This document shows positions 28,818-38,073 of a stretch of 64,000 nt of DNA, in pieces. This DNA comes from Paraglaciecola mesophila KMM 241 (lineage in GTDB: Bacteria; Pseudomonadota; Gammaproteobacteria; Enterobacterales; Alteromonadaceae). The translations under genes and the position numbers were made by a program. The stretch lies in contig NZ_BAEP01000030.1 of NCBI RefSeq assembly GCF_000315015.1, positions 98,914-162,913 on the forward strand. Reading direction: 5' to 3'. A model generated the notes under the pieces. It made no database searches, was not told the DNA's origin, and worked only from the letters and a program-made list of their open reading frames with translations. Position 1 is the stretch's first letter, and each line of letters starts with the position of its first letter.

Positions 28818-29528
28818 ATGATTTATAAGGCACAGAGTCCAGCTGGATTTGCCGAAGAGTATATAGTTGAATCTATATGGAGCGGTCGCTTCCCTCCCGG
28901 TACCATACTTCCTGCAGAGCGTGAACTATCAGAATTAATTGGGGTAACCCGGACAACATTACGCGAAGTACTGCAACGCTTAGCTCGAGACGGTTGGTTG
29001 ACTATCCAACATGGCAAGCCTACAAAAGTGAATAACTTCTGGGAAACCTCAGGTCTGAACATATTGGAAACCTTGGCTCGTTTAGACGAGGATGGGATTT
29101 CAGAACTGGTGGATCATCTGTTGGCGGCGCGTACTAACTTAAGTGCGGTATTTATCCGCGGAGCCATCCGTAATAACCAACAAAAAACCATTGAAATTCT
29201 GCAGCAATATAAAGAAGTAGAGCAAGATGGAACTGCATTTGCTGTTCAAGATTATCAATTAAATCATGACTTAGCCTTTGCATCTGGAAACCCTGTTTAT
29301 GTTCTGATGATGAATGGTTTTAAAGGTTTGTATTCACGCATCGGCGGTTACTACTTCTCTAACGAGAAATCTCGTGCTCTGACCCATGATTATTACCAGC
29401 AATTGCTCGCGCTTGCTGAAAAAGGCGATTACGAAAGTGTGTTATTAGTGATTCGCAAGTACGGTATCGCCAGCGGTAAACTGTGGAACGAGATGCGTGA
29501 TGAAATGCCTAAGGGCTTAGTTGACTAA
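28818..29528 (+). CDS. fadR: Fatty acid metabolism regulator FadR
   Basis: FadR (236 residues) is a GntR-family regulator that represses fad genes and activates fabA/fabB; long-chain acyl-CoA releases it from DNA. The N-terminal helix-turn-helix has [20 protein letters not shown] and [20 protein letters not shown]. The all-helical acyl-CoA-binding domain contains [19 protein letters not shown]. Length matches E. coli (239). It probably controls fadD in this window. Confidence 0.95.
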   Translation: MIYKAQSPAGFAEEYIVESIWSGRFPPGTILPAERELSELIGVTRTTLREVLQRLARDGWLTIQHGKPTKVNNFWETSGLNILETLARLDEDGISELVDHLLAARTNLSAVFIRGAIRNNQQKTIEILQQYKEVEQDGTAFAVQDYQLNHDLAFASGNPVYVLMMNGFKGLYSRIGGYYFSNEKSRALTHDYYQQLLALAEKGDYESVLLVIRKYGIASGKLWNEMRDEMPKGLVD

Positions 29529-29573
29529 CGTGAGCGCACAGATATTGTGCCAATAAAGTGTTATCTGATTTGA

Positions 29574-29598
29574 AATAGCCGCAATTGTTGCGGCTATT
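29574..29598 (+). terminator. Terminator of fadR
   Basis: An 11-bp perfect stem AATAGCCGCAA/TTGCGGCTATT with a 3-nt loop is followed by TTGTTTTG. It lies about 45 bases after the fadR stop. Confidence 0.8.
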
Positions 29599-30416
29599 TT
29601 GTTTTGTTGCGCCACCTTGCCCGTCAATCTTTAAACTCGCTATTCGATTCCTCAGATCTTGCCGATTATCCGTCATCCCTGGTTGTCTTTGGAGTAGTAC
29701 TATTGGGTAAAAATTACAAAATCGGGTCAAAAATATCACGGATGTTGTATTTTCATGATTTTAAGACTTGGCGGTGAAGTAGATTAAAGTACCACGGCTG
29801 TTTCTCAAAACAGACTAGGTTATTCTCGCCTTTTATTTTATAAGTCATTAAATTTCAAAGGTTATACCCGTTTCAGCGTACCACTGTCCGTAATAAGCAA
29901 CAGAATTGCTGCTCATTTATCTTATACATAATACCAATGCTTGAATGTGAAACTAATTTGCGACGGGCAAAAATTTTTGAGCGCGTGGCGGAGGTAGTGT
30001 GTATAAGGCATTATTCATTTTTACAGCGACATGTCTCGGGTGAAAATTCAGGTTAATCTCTCGGCTTTCTAATACCAATACTACCTTGGGATTTTCCGCA
30101 CGGGGCAATTTCAAAGGGCTCCGGCACAGTCACAGACACCACACCGCTCTAACTGTGTAACTTCTTTTTTTATTCATTTAAGTGTTTTCGATCCTCAGGT
30201 TTACGCAGGGGAGAGTCGTTACTATCTTATCCTTTAGTCTAATATTCGGCGAGTTTGGCACATATTTAATTTGTGGTTCGAAAGTTGCAATCCGTGGGTG
30301 AAACGTAGCGCTTTCACACGTTACGAGTTCAAGTATTGAAAAAACTGCCAATCACTGGGAACGACCATCCCCAGAATTGTAAAAACGCCAAAATCAGTAA
30401 AGGGACCAGAAATAAA
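29599..30416. promoter_or_regulatory. Long upstream region of opgG
   Basis: About 800 bases carry no gene I can support. TAATACCAAT appears at 29929-29938 and at 30070-30079, and its reverse complement occurs near 3201. The region probably contains the opgGH promoter and a long leader. A TTG-started frame extension from 30336 into opgG exists but does not improve the signal peptide. Confidence 0.4.
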
Positions 30417-32159
30417 ATGACAACCCAGAATTCCGTCAATCGTCAATGCCTCAAGGCGGTATCTCGTCAAAGGAGTACTCTGTCACGTCTCGTGGGTTTA
30501 GTGTGTTTAATCGTCAGTGTGGGGGCTTCTACCCAAGTTCAGACACCAGAACAAGCACCTATTGACAACAAAAAAACGCAACCGGTAAAGCAAACTCAGT
30601 CTAAGGTGAAAGATAAGCAAGACAATGAAGCTAAGCCTTTAGACGCGGCTGCTGATCCCGCTGAGGCACCAGCAGAGAAAACCAGCGAAGAGCGCGTATT
30701 CTCATTAGTCACAGAGCAAGCGAAATCTCTTGCTGCTAAGTCATATGTGCCACCTAAACAAGACCTTCCAGCTGAATTAGCGGAGATGAATTATCAGCAG
30801 TACCGCGCCATTCGCTTTAACCCAGAAAAAGCCCAGTGGAAAAACAAAGCCAAATTTGAAATGCAATTGTTCCATCCAGGTTTTTTATACCGCTCACCGG
30901 TGGGCATTAAAATAGTCGATGACAACAGTGGCACTAAAAACATGTTGTTTGAAACAGACCGCTTTATTTATGAAAAGGATGCTGCAGCCCTGAAAGGGTT
31001 GGTGCCTAAAGACGCAGGTTTTGCCGGTTTCAGAGTGCATTACCCATTAAAAACTAACCACTACAAAGATGAAGTAGCAGTCTTCTTAGGTGCGTCTTAT
31101 TTTCGATTGATAGGCCCTGGGCAAGTTTTCGGTATTTCAGCCCGTGGACTTGCAATCGACACAGCCGAGGCCAGCGGAGAAGAATTTCCAGCATTTACCA
31201 AATTCTGGATGCTAGAGCCCAAAGGGGATGATACCAAACTCGTGTTCTTTGCCTTGCTTGATAGTAAATCAGTGACTGGGGCGTATCGTTTTGAACTTGT
31301 TCCAGGGTTAGATTCTGTCATGCACGTGCAAAGCGTTATATTCGCCCGTGAAGACGTTAAAAAGTTAGGTGTCGCCCCACTTACCAGCATGTACCTCAGC
31401 GGCGAAAACGACACGCGCAAGTTTGACGATTTCAGGCCTGAAGTGCACGACTCTGATGGCTTATCAATGCAAACATCTAGCGGTGAGTGGATATGGCGCT
31501 CATTGAATAATCCTAAAGACCTGCGGGTTACTTCTTTGCAAGACGACCAACCTAAGGGATTCGGGCTACTGCAACGTGACCAAGACTTTAAGAGCTATCA
31601 AGATGCTGAAGCTCACTATGATCAACGACCTGGTATGTGGATAACCCCCAACAACCATTGGGGTAAAGGAAGAGTAGAGCTGGTTGAAATACCAACTAAC
31701 TCAGAAACAAATGACAACATTGTTAGTTACTGGGTACCGGCTAAACCCTTTAAAAAAGGGGAAATGCGTCAGTTCGATTACACCTTGAAGACAGTAAACG
31801 GAGCTCTTCGTCACGAAGAAGTCGCTCGCGTGACTCAAGTATTCAACAGTTGGGCAGCCTTACCCGGTCAAGATAACGCGCCAGAGAGAAGCGAGCGTCA
31901 AATGGTGATTGATTTTAGTACTGATGCATTTGCGCATTTGACCGATTCAATTCGTTTAACGCCGCAGTTATCACTGTCGTCAGGTTCGTATAAAGATTTA
32001 GAAGTGATTCAACTACCTGACAAGAAAACGTGGCGCGCTCAATTTAAGTTAGTGCCTGAAAACGACAATGCGATAGATATGCGCCTGTTTCTTACCCTTG
32101 GGGATACTCAGGTGAGTGAAGTGTGGAATTACGTATGGAGCGCCAACGAGGTTGAGTAA
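30417..32159 (+). CDS. opgG: Osmoregulated periplasmic glucan biosynthesis protein OpgG
   Basis: OpgG (580 residues from ATG 30417) acts in the periplasm on the glucan backbone made by OpgH. A signal peptide (LVGLVCLIVSVGA) is followed by an unusual Gln/Lys/Glu-rich linker of about 70 residues before the conserved fold. Family motifs are YQQYRAIRF, LFHPGFLYRSPV, GFAGFRVHYPL, FLGASYFRLIGPGQVFGISARG in part, and WITPNNHWGKGRVELVEIP in part. AAAGGGA lies 11 bases before the start. It forms an operon with opgH, with a gap of 43 bases. Confidence 0.92.
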   Translation: MTTQNSVNRQCLKAVSRQRSTLSRLVGLVCLIVSVGASTQVQTPEQAPIDNKKTQPVKQTQSKVKDKQDNEAKPLDAAADPAEAPAEKTSEERVFSLVTEQAKSLAAKSYVPPKQDLPAELAEMNYQQYRAIRFNPEKAQWKNKAKFEMQLFHPGFLYRSPVGIKIVDDNSGTKNMLFETDRFIYEKDAAALKGLVPKDAGFAGFRVHYPLKTNHYKDEVAVFLGASYFRLIGPGQVFGISARGLAIDTAEASGEEFPAFTKFWMLEPKGDDTKLVFFALLDSKSVTGAYRFELVPGLDSVMHVQSVIFAREDVKKLGVAPLTSMYLSGENDTRKFDDFRPEVHDSDGLSMQTSSGEWIWRSLNNPKDLRVTSLQDDQPKGFGLLQRDQDFKSYQDAEAHYDQRPGMWITPNNHWGKGRVELVEIPTNSETNDNIVSYWVPAKPFKKGEMRQFDYTLKTVNGALRHEEVARVTQVFNSWAALPGQDNAPERSERQMVIDFSTDAFAHLTDSIRLTPQLSLSSGSYKDLEVIQLPDKKTWRAQFKLVPENDNAIDMRLFLTLGDTQVSEVWNYVWSANEVE

Positions 32160-32202
32160 TTTTAGCCTTTATAGCAATCGAGATAACAGCGAGGGCAAGA
32201 CC

Positions 32203-34128
32203 ATGTTAATAAATATCAAGGGTAAGGCCGTCCGGAAATGGATATACGCATTAATGGTGTTTATCACTTCTATTGCGGGCAGCTGGATGATGTACGAAAT
32301 CTTTTCAGAAAGCGGTATAACCGTGCTTGAAGTGGTTTTGTTGGTGTTGTTTAGTATTACTTTTTTGTGGATCTCTGCCGCGTTTTGGAGCGCCTTTATC
32401 GGTTTCATTTTGCAGATATTTGACATCGACCCCCTGAAGCTTAAGCGCAATAAACATTTTGCTGGGCAATTAGACAATGTCACTGTGAAAGACAGGCATG
32501 CTGTTGTCATGCCCGTATACAACGAAGACACAGATCGCATCATGGCGGGCTTCGAGGCGTGCTTAGTCGATTTACAACGGACGGGGCAGCTAGATCACTT
32601 TGACTTTTATATGTTAAGTGACACTCAGAACCCTGATATGGCTCAAGCTGAACTCACCGCGTGGAATGAGCTTTGTCAGCGCCTGGGGGCATTATCAGAA
32701 AATATCTATTACCGCCGCCGCGAAAAAAACACCCATCGTAAAGTAGGTAACTTAGCCGACTTTTGTCAGCGCTGGGGTTACCAGTACGAATCAATGATCG
32801 TGCTCGATGCCGATAGCGTGATGACAGGTGAGTGCATGTTGACGCTCGTTAAGGCAATGCAACAAAACCCGATGTCAGGTTTAATTCAAACCGTGCCTAT
32901 TCCAGTGCGCTCACAAACCTTGTTTGGGCGGTTTTTACAGTTCGCATCGTGCTTGTATTGCCCGATGCTGGCAACCGGTCAAGCATTCTGGCAAACCGAC
33001 AGCGCAAACTACTGGGGGCACAATGCCATTATCCGTGTGGACGCATTTATTCAACATTGTGGTTTACCCACTTTAGCGGGTAAAGCGCCGTTTGGTGGTG
33101 ACATACTAAGCCATGATTTTGTTGAAGCTGCACTGTTAAGACGTGCAGGATGGGACGTACTACTACTGGCCGATTTAGAAGGCAGTTACGAAGAGATCCC
33201 TAGTAATATTATTGATTACGCCACGCGAGACAGACGTTGGGTGCAAGGCAATATTCAGCATCTTGGCATTATCAATGGTAAGGGTTTGCACACGGTCAAT
33301 CGTCTGCACTTTCTCTTTGGTGCGTTGGCCTATATGTCGTCATTAGTGTGGTTGGTGATGTTAGTGCTAAGCACAATAGACGCCGTTGTAAGGGCGACCA
33401 CAGAAACGGTGTTCTTTGCTTCCAATTATTCTTTGTTTCCATCGTGGCCTGTGGTGAAAACTGAATACATCATTACTCTGCTAAGTGCTACAGCAATCAT
33501 GCTCTTGGGGCCAAAATTACTGGGCGCTATAGTGGCCTTAGTTAGGCGCAGAGATAAATTTGGCGGCGGATTAGCGTTAATGACCGGCGCATTAATTGAG
33601 GCGACTATCGCCATTATCATTGCTCCTTTAATGATGTTTTATCACGCCTATTTTGTACTTAACGTACTTGTTGGCAAGAATGTCAGCTGGGACGCTCAAG
33701 GCAGAGAAGGCCGTATGGTGCCTTGGAAAGAAGCCTTTAAACGTACCTGGGTCGCCAGCGCTATTGCTATTGCTTGGGGCGGTATCACTTTGTCTTTAAC
33801 GCCTATTTTGTTTTGGTGGTTGGCGCCAGTGTTACTTGGTTTATTACTCGCAGCACCCATTATTCGGTTTTCCAGCAGTCTGTATTTAGGCAAATTGAGC
33901 CGCAGTTTAGGTATGTTTGTCAGCCCTAGCGAAGTGGAGGAAATCCCGGCACTGCGCACATTAAGGATCCGCCTGGCCAACATGCAGCACCAGGACGAAA
34001 TATTGTTATCTAGTCCGCTTATGCCGCCTGAGCAGTGGCAAGACATGCCGGAGCAAAGTTTTGAGTTTTTGTCATCCAGTGTAGAAATGCCGATACAGCG
34101 ACTGGCGAGTGATAACAAGCAACAGTAA
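32203..34128 (+). CDS. opgH: Glucan biosynthesis glucosyltransferase OpgH
   Basis: OpgH (641 residues) is the inner-membrane GT2 enzyme that polymerises beta-1,2-glucan from UDP-glucose. Key motifs are MPVYNED, VLDADSVM (the DxD site), GHNAIIR, GGDILSHDFVEA and RDRRWVQGN, and several membrane helices flank them. It is about 200 residues shorter than E. coli OpgH (about 847): the cytoplasmic N-terminal region that binds FtsZ there is missing. ATG 32203 has GAGGG upstream. The longer frame from 32116 overlaps opgG and lacks a site. Confidence 0.93.
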   Translation: MLINIKGKAVRKWIYALMVFITSIAGSWMMYEIFSESGITVLEVVLLVLFSITFLWISAAFWSAFIGFILQIFDIDPLKLKRNKHFAGQLDNVTVKDRHAVVMPVYNEDTDRIMAGFEACLVDLQRTGQLDHFDFYMLSDTQNPDMAQAELTAWNELCQRLGALSENIYYRRREKNTHRKVGNLADFCQRWGYQYESMIVLDADSVMTGECMLTLVKAMQQNPMSGLIQTVPIPVRSQTLFGRFLQFASCLYCPMLATGQAFWQTDSANYWGHNAIIRVDAFIQHCGLPTLAGKAPFGGDILSHDFVEAALLRRAGWDVLLLADLEGSYEEIPSNIIDYATRDRRWVQGNIQHLGIINGKGLHTVNRLHFLFGALAYMSSLVWLVMLVLSTIDAVVRATTETVFFASNYSLFPSWPVVKTEYIITLLSATAIMLLGPKLLGAIVALVRRRDKFGGGLALMTGALIEATIAIIIAPLMMFYHAYFVLNVLVGKNVSWDAQGREGRMVPWKEAFKRTWVASAIAIAWGGITLSLTPILFWWLAPVLLGLLLAAPIIRFSSSLYLGKLSRSLGMFVSPSEVEEIPALRTLRIRLANMQHQDEILLSSPLMPPEQWQDMPEQSFEFLSSSVEMPIQRLASDNKQQ

Positions 34129-34243
34129 CTCGATTGTGGCTGGTGGCTCGACTATAGCGTGTTACGCCTAGCAAGCTTATTAGCCACGTATGGCTTTAGC
34201 GGCTGAGCCGCGAATATGTACCACATTTAACGCTGCACCTTTT

Positions 34244-34268
34244 GCCGACCTTATGGTCGGCTTTTTTT
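34244..34268 (+). terminator. Terminator of opgGH
   Basis: The perfect 7-bp stem GCCGACC/GGTCGGC with loop TTAT is followed by seven T residues. It separates opgH from the sigma-factor promoter. Confidence 0.9.
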
Positions 34269-34306
34269 GTGGTGAGGTGTAGCGAAAATAGATTGTAATT
34301 AATTGA

Positions 34307-34332
34307 ATCCAGATTACCCTCTTGCACGTTTA
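34307..34332 (+). promoter_or_regulatory. Candidate ECF sigma promoter of the sigma/anti-sigma unit
   Basis: ATCCAG (34307-34312), 14 spacer bases and CGTTTA (34327-34332) lie about 40 bases before the sigma start codon. The identical pair with the identical spacer occurs before the DUF4331 gene. The CGT-type -10 and the ATCC-containing -35 agree with the general form of ECF promoters. This suggests autoregulation. Confidence 0.65.
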
Positions 34333-34371
34333 AACGTATTACCTTATTTATAACCAATGCGAGAGGACACT

Positions 34372-34902
34372 ATGAAACAAGATCCGATGTTGAGTTTGCT
34401 CAGTGCCACAGCTCAGGGAGATAAAGCCGCATTCGCTAAGCTTTATCAAGCGTCGAGTAAGCAGTTGTATGCTGTGAGCTTGAAAATGTTGAAGCGCAAA
34501 GAGCTGGCAGAAGAAGCACTTCAAGAAGCTTACGTGCGAATTTGGCACAATGCCTCTCAGTATCGGGCCGGTAAAGGCACAGTGCTCACCTGGATGATCA
34601 GTATTGCCCGCTATCGAGCGTTAGATATACTGCGCTACCATTCAGTGCGCAAAGAAGAACCCCTCACTGATAATGAAGTCGGCGTGCAAACTTCAAGTGA
34701 ACCCATGACAGAAACCCAACAAGGTTTGTTGGAAAAATGCATGGGAGCGCTGGACGTGCAGCAACGCCAAGCGATTCATTTAGCATATTTTAACGGGATG
34801 TCACATCACGAAGTAACCGCCCACTTGGATCTGCCGCTTGGTACGATTAAAAGCTGGATCCGCCGAGGATTACTATCATTACAAAGGTGTTTGAAATTAT
34901 GA
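34372..34902 (+). CDS. ECF RNA polymerase sigma factor, RskA-partnered type
   Basis: The 176-residue sigma factor has region 2 (DKAAFAKLYQASSKQLYAV, EEALQEAYVRIWHNASQY, WMISIARYRALDILR) and region 4 (CMGALDVQQRQAIHLAYF, then MSHHEVTAHLDLPLGTIKSW). ATG 34372 is preceded by GAGAGG; an upstream ATG at 34357 lacks a site. It overlaps the anti-sigma gene by four bases (ATGA). It probably transcribes its own operon and the downstream DUF4331 operon from the shared motif. Confidence 0.93.
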   Translation: MKQDPMLSLLSATAQGDKAAFAKLYQASSKQLYAVSLKMLKRKELAEEALQEAYVRIWHNASQYRAGKGTVLTWMISIARYRALDILRYHSVRKEEPLTDNEVGVQTSSEPMTETQQGLLEKCMGALDVQQRQAIHLAYFNGMSHHEVTAHLDLPLGTIKSWIRRGLLSLQRCLKL

Positions 34903-35639
34903 ATTATTTAAACCCTGATCTATACAATGCACTTGCTGCCCAATACGTATTGGGTACACTGCGGGGCCCTGCTCGACGACGTTTTAGCAGGCTTATAATG
35001 CAACACAGCGCAATCAGCGAAGCGGTTAATAGCTGGGAGTTGTATTTAAACTCTTTAGGTGAACAGTTACCTGATGTGGCGCCAGACAACGACGTTTGGC
35101 GAAAAATAGAGCAGCGCTTAGGTTTTATTCAAGCGCAAAAGATCGCTTCGCAAGTAGAACCAGCACCGACAAGTAAGTTTGAACCTAGCAATGTGGTACG
35201 CATACCAGAGAAGAAGCCTCGCTTATGGCAAGCCCTTGCAGGTTTGGCTTCAGCGGCCGCTGTAGTGCTTGCTGTATTGCTAGTGCAAATGCAGCCAGCA
35301 CCGATTTCAGAGGTCACCCAGATAGCGGTTATCAATAATCAGCAAGCAGATCTATTATGGAGCATCGAAATAACCGATGAAGAAATAGCAGTCAGAGCAA
35401 CCAAAGCCTTGCAAGCGAAGCAGGGTGTTGACTACGAGCTTTGGATCGTTCCAGAGGATGGTAACGCACCTGTATCCTTGGGCTTGCTGCCAAAAGATGG
35501 GGCCAGCACTTTGGTTAAGCCTCTGGTATTTGAGCAAATCAATATTGCTGCCTTGGCGGTTAGTTTAGAGCCATTGGGAGGTTCACCAAACGGTTCACCC
35601 ACTGAAGTGTTATTCACAGGAAAATTAGTTATTCTGTAA
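34899..35639 (+). CDS. RskA-type transmembrane anti-sigma factor
   Basis: This 246-residue protein has a cytoplasmic N-terminal sigma-binding region (AAQYVLGTLRGPARRRFSRL, WELYLNSLGEQLP) without the HxxxCxxC zinc motif. One membrane helix spans about residues 110-130. The periplasmic RskA C-terminal domain has YELWIVPEDG, VSLGLLPKDG and AVSLEPLGGSPNGSPTEVLF. RskA-class proteins hold the sigma factor at the membrane and release it on a signal, often by proteolysis. The signal here is unknown. ATG 34899 with AAAGGTG upstream is preferred to GTG 34887. Confidence 0.92.
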   Translation: MNYLNPDLYNALAAQYVLGTLRGPARRRFSRLIMQHSAISEAVNSWELYLNSLGEQLPDVAPDNDVWRKIEQRLGFIQAQKIASQVEPAPTSKFEPSNVVRIPEKKPRLWQALAGLASAAAVVLAVLLVQMQPAPISEVTQIAVINNQQADLLWSIEITDEEIAVRATKALQAKQGVDYELWIVPEDGNAPVSLGLLPKDGASTLVKPLVFEQINIAALAVSLEPLGGSPNGSPTEVLFTGKLVIL

Positions 35640-35676
35640 AAGAAGTAAAAACTAAATAATTCAAATTTTTATAAAC

Positions 35677-35705
35677 AGCGAAACCTTGGTTTCGCTTTTT
35701 TTTTT
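35677..35705 (+). terminator. Terminator between anti-sigma gene and DUF4331 operon
   Basis: AGCGAAACC/GGTTTCGCT forms a tight stem that runs into ten T residues. It separates the regulatory unit from the envelope operon, so the second operon needs its own promoter. Confidence 0.92.
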
Positions 35706-35735
35706 AACTAAATTTTAAAAACCAGGTTTGTTTGC

Positions 35736-35761
35736 ATCCAGTTACTTGAGTGAGTCGTTTA
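35736..35761 (+). promoter_or_regulatory. Candidate ECF sigma promoter of the DUF4331 operon
   Basis: ATCCAG (35736-35741), a 14-base spacer and CGTTTA (35756-35761) duplicate the motif before the sigma gene. It lies about 95 bases before the DUF4331 start, implying a leader of roughly 85 bases. Confidence 0.65.
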
Positions 35762-35854
35762 ATGAGTATCAGCGCCAATATATACGCTAGCCAAGTGTGA
35801 GACGTATTTGATGGATTTGATATCTATTCAACAAGTAAATAAAAAGGAAACGTC

Positions 35855-37453
35855 ATGCAAAAAACAAAATTAACATTGTTAGCCTCGACCATGTTGAGTC
35901 TAACCTTTGGTCAGGTTGCACAGGCTTCTAGTCACAGAGAAGCACCGAATATCACACGCACCCCCACGGTTGATTCAACCGATTTTTACGCATTTAACAG
36001 CTACGAAGAAGGGAGAGGCGAATATGTCACTCTTATTGCTAATTATATTCCCCTGCAAGATGCTTACGGCGGGCCAAACTATTTCGCTATGGACCCTGCA
36101 GCGTTATACGCGATCCATATTGATAACGATGGCGATGCGGTTGAAGACATGAGCTTTACCTTTAAATTCAGCCAAACCCTACCGAATGACAATGCCGGTG
36201 TGACTTTAATGGTCGGCCCAGAAGGTGAGCAAAAAGCCGTAGGCGTGCCACTTAAGAATGTCGGCGGTATCAGTGCTAGCGATCAAGCCAATGCAAACTT
36301 TAAGGAAAACTACTCAGTTAATTTGGTATCAGGCCCTATGCGCACAGGTACCAGTGCAGCAGTAATGAACGACACATCTGGCAGTGCAAGCTTTGGAAAG
36401 CCATTGGATTACATCGGCAATAAAACGTTTGCTAGTGCTGAACAATACAAAGCATACGCCGATAGCTTTATTTACAGTGCCACGATTCCAGGCTGTGATA
36501 GCCCCGCTAAAGTGTTCGTTGGTCAGCGTAAAGACCCCTTCACCGTTAACTTAGGCAAGGTATTTGATTTGGTTAACTTTGTTCCTGTAGAAGGCGACAG
36601 TGCACCAGGTGCAGGTGACGAAGGCGGGTTCCCTGGAGGCATCACTCAATCAACTGACAATGACGACTTGGCTGATAAAAATGTCACTAGTATCGCCATT
36701 GAGGTACCAAAAGCGTGTTTGATTGGCTCTGGAAACGGCAGCATAGGTGCATGGACTACCGCAAGTTTGCCACAAGCACGTATCTTGAACCCTAATGCTA
36801 GTTTTGCTAACAGCGAAGTCAACGGCGGTGCTATGACACAAGTTTCGCGTTTAGGCTCGCCTTTGGTTAATGAGTTAGTGATTGGTTTAGCGGATAAAGA
36901 CACGTTCTCAAGTGCAGCTCCACAAGACGACGGGCAATTTGCAGATTATGTCACTCACCCTACGTTGCCTGAATTACTTAATATCTTGTTTAGAGATGCG
37001 GTTAACACGACTTTAGGTACAGATATTGAAACATTAGCCCCGACTCACTTTCCACGTACCGATTTGGTCACTGCATTTTTAACCGGTTTTGAAGGTGTAA
37101 ACCAATTGTCCGTGGTGACTCCGTCGGAAATGTTGCGTTTAAACACTGGCATTGAAGCAAAAAGTGCTGATATGCAGTCGGCTTTCGGTGTAGCAGGTGA
37201 TGACTTAGCAGGTTTCCCAAATGGTCGTCGCCCTGGTGATGACGTAGTGGATATTGCCTTGCGCGTAGTAATGGGTCGTTTATGTTACCCCATTCCAGTT
37301 AACGGTGAAGAGGTTGACCTAGGTTTGTGTGCACCTGAAGATGCCAGCGTAGGTAACGTGCCGTTTACTGATGGTGCCCCAAGCAATGCCTCAATGATGG
37401 ATAGCAGCTTTCCCTATTTAGCCATGCCACTACCAGGTTCTGGCGCAGAGTAA
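35855..37453 (+). CDS. Secreted DUF4331 protein
   Basis: The 532-residue exported protein has a signal peptide ending AQA (cleavage after residue 24) and a mature start SSHREAPNITRTP, the hallmark of DUF4331. Further family features are DSTDFYAFNSYE, VTLIANYIPLQDAYGGPNY, AIHIDNDGDAVEDMSFTF and GRRPGDDVVDIALRVVMG. The biochemical role of DUF4331 is unknown. AAAAAGGAAA precedes the ATG. It is the first gene of a four-gene unit with gaps of 10, 73 and 5 bases, all envelope proteins. Confidence 0.92.
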   Translation: MQKTKLTLLASTMLSLTFGQVAQASSHREAPNITRTPTVDSTDFYAFNSYEEGRGEYVTLIANYIPLQDAYGGPNYFAMDPAALYAIHIDNDGDAVEDMSFTFKFSQTLPNDNAGVTLMVGPEGEQKAVGVPLKNVGGISASDQANANFKENYSVNLVSGPMRTGTSAAVMNDTSGSASFGKPLDYIGNKTFASAEQYKAYADSFIYSATIPGCDSPAKVFVGQRKDPFTVNLGKVFDLVNFVPVEGDSAPGAGDEGGFPGGITQSTDNDDLADKNVTSIAIEVPKACLIGSGNGSIGAWTTASLPQARILNPNASFANSEVNGGAMTQVSRLGSPLVNELVIGLADKDTFSSAAPQDDGQFADYVTHPTLPELLNILFRDAVNTTLGTDIETLAPTHFPRTDLVTAFLTGFEGVNQLSVVTPSEMLRLNTGIEAKSADMQSAFGVAGDDLAGFPNGRRPGDDVVDIALRVVMGRLCYPIPVNGEEVDLGLCAPEDASVGNVPFTDGAPSNASMMDSSFPYLAMPLPGSGAE

Positions 37454-37463
37454 GGAGAAGAAT

Positions 37464-38000
37464 ATGAGAAATAAAAAAATGAAGAGGCTGCCCCATCAAA
37501 AGGGAACAAGCCAATTACGGGTAATGAGTTTAGGTTTGGCGATGACCATTGTCTTAGCCGGATGTGATTTTGGCAGCGATGACAACGATGAAAATGTTGC
37601 CCCGAGTGCAGTCTCGGTTGACCTAACTACTCAAACCGAAACCGCCATAGTGGATATGCTCACTGCAACTGACGAGGACGGCGACAGCTTAACCTTTAGT
37701 TTGGTAGATGAGCCTAAGACAGGCACCGTAATGGTCGGTGACAATGGTGATTTCACCTATCAGCCTAACCCTGAAGTGACGGGCAGCGACAGTTTCACTT
37801 TCACCGTTACTGACGGTATAAATGAGCCGGTTAGTGGTTCAGTGAACATTACGATTGAAGCGCTAACCGTATCTTTTAGCAGCTACAGTCGAGCGGCCTT
37901 TGCCCAAGACCCGCAGGATGAGCCTTTGTCGACCAATGGTCGCTCGTTCACTCAGGATGTGGAAGATCCTGACGCTTATGATGATTTGTTGCAGGACTAA
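37464..38000 (+). CDS. Lipoprotein with cadherin/Ig-like domain
   Basis: The 178-residue protein has a lipobox IVLAGC with Cys34 after a basic N-terminus. An acidic linker is followed by one beta-sandwich domain of the Big_9/cadherin-like type: MLTATDEDGDSLTFSLVDEP, TGTVMVGDNGDFTYQPNPEV and GSDSFTFTVTDGI are typical. These domains often bind calcium. The acidic C-terminus is rich in Asp and Gln. AAGGAGAAG precedes the start. It may be a partner or anchor for the DUF4331 protein. Confidence 0.85.
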   Translation: MRNKKMKRLPHQKGTSQLRVMSLGLAMTIVLAGCDFGSDDNDENVAPSAVSVDLTTQTETAIVDMLTATDEDGDSLTFSLVDEPKTGTVMVGDNGDFTYQPNPEVTGSDSFTFTVTDGINEPVSGSVNITIEALTVSFSSYSRAAFAQDPQDEPLSTNGRSFTQDVEDPDAYDDLLQD

Positions 38001-38073
38001 AAGGACTGCAATAAACATATTAATGAAAAGTTTGATAGCGCCATGGAAGGCGCCCCTTCAAGGAGATTTACCC

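Noticed and set aside
37900..38073. N-terminal extension of the TPR gene
   Set aside because: It overlaps the lipoprotein gene in another frame; the GTG at 38074 has AGGAGA and a signal peptide directly after it.
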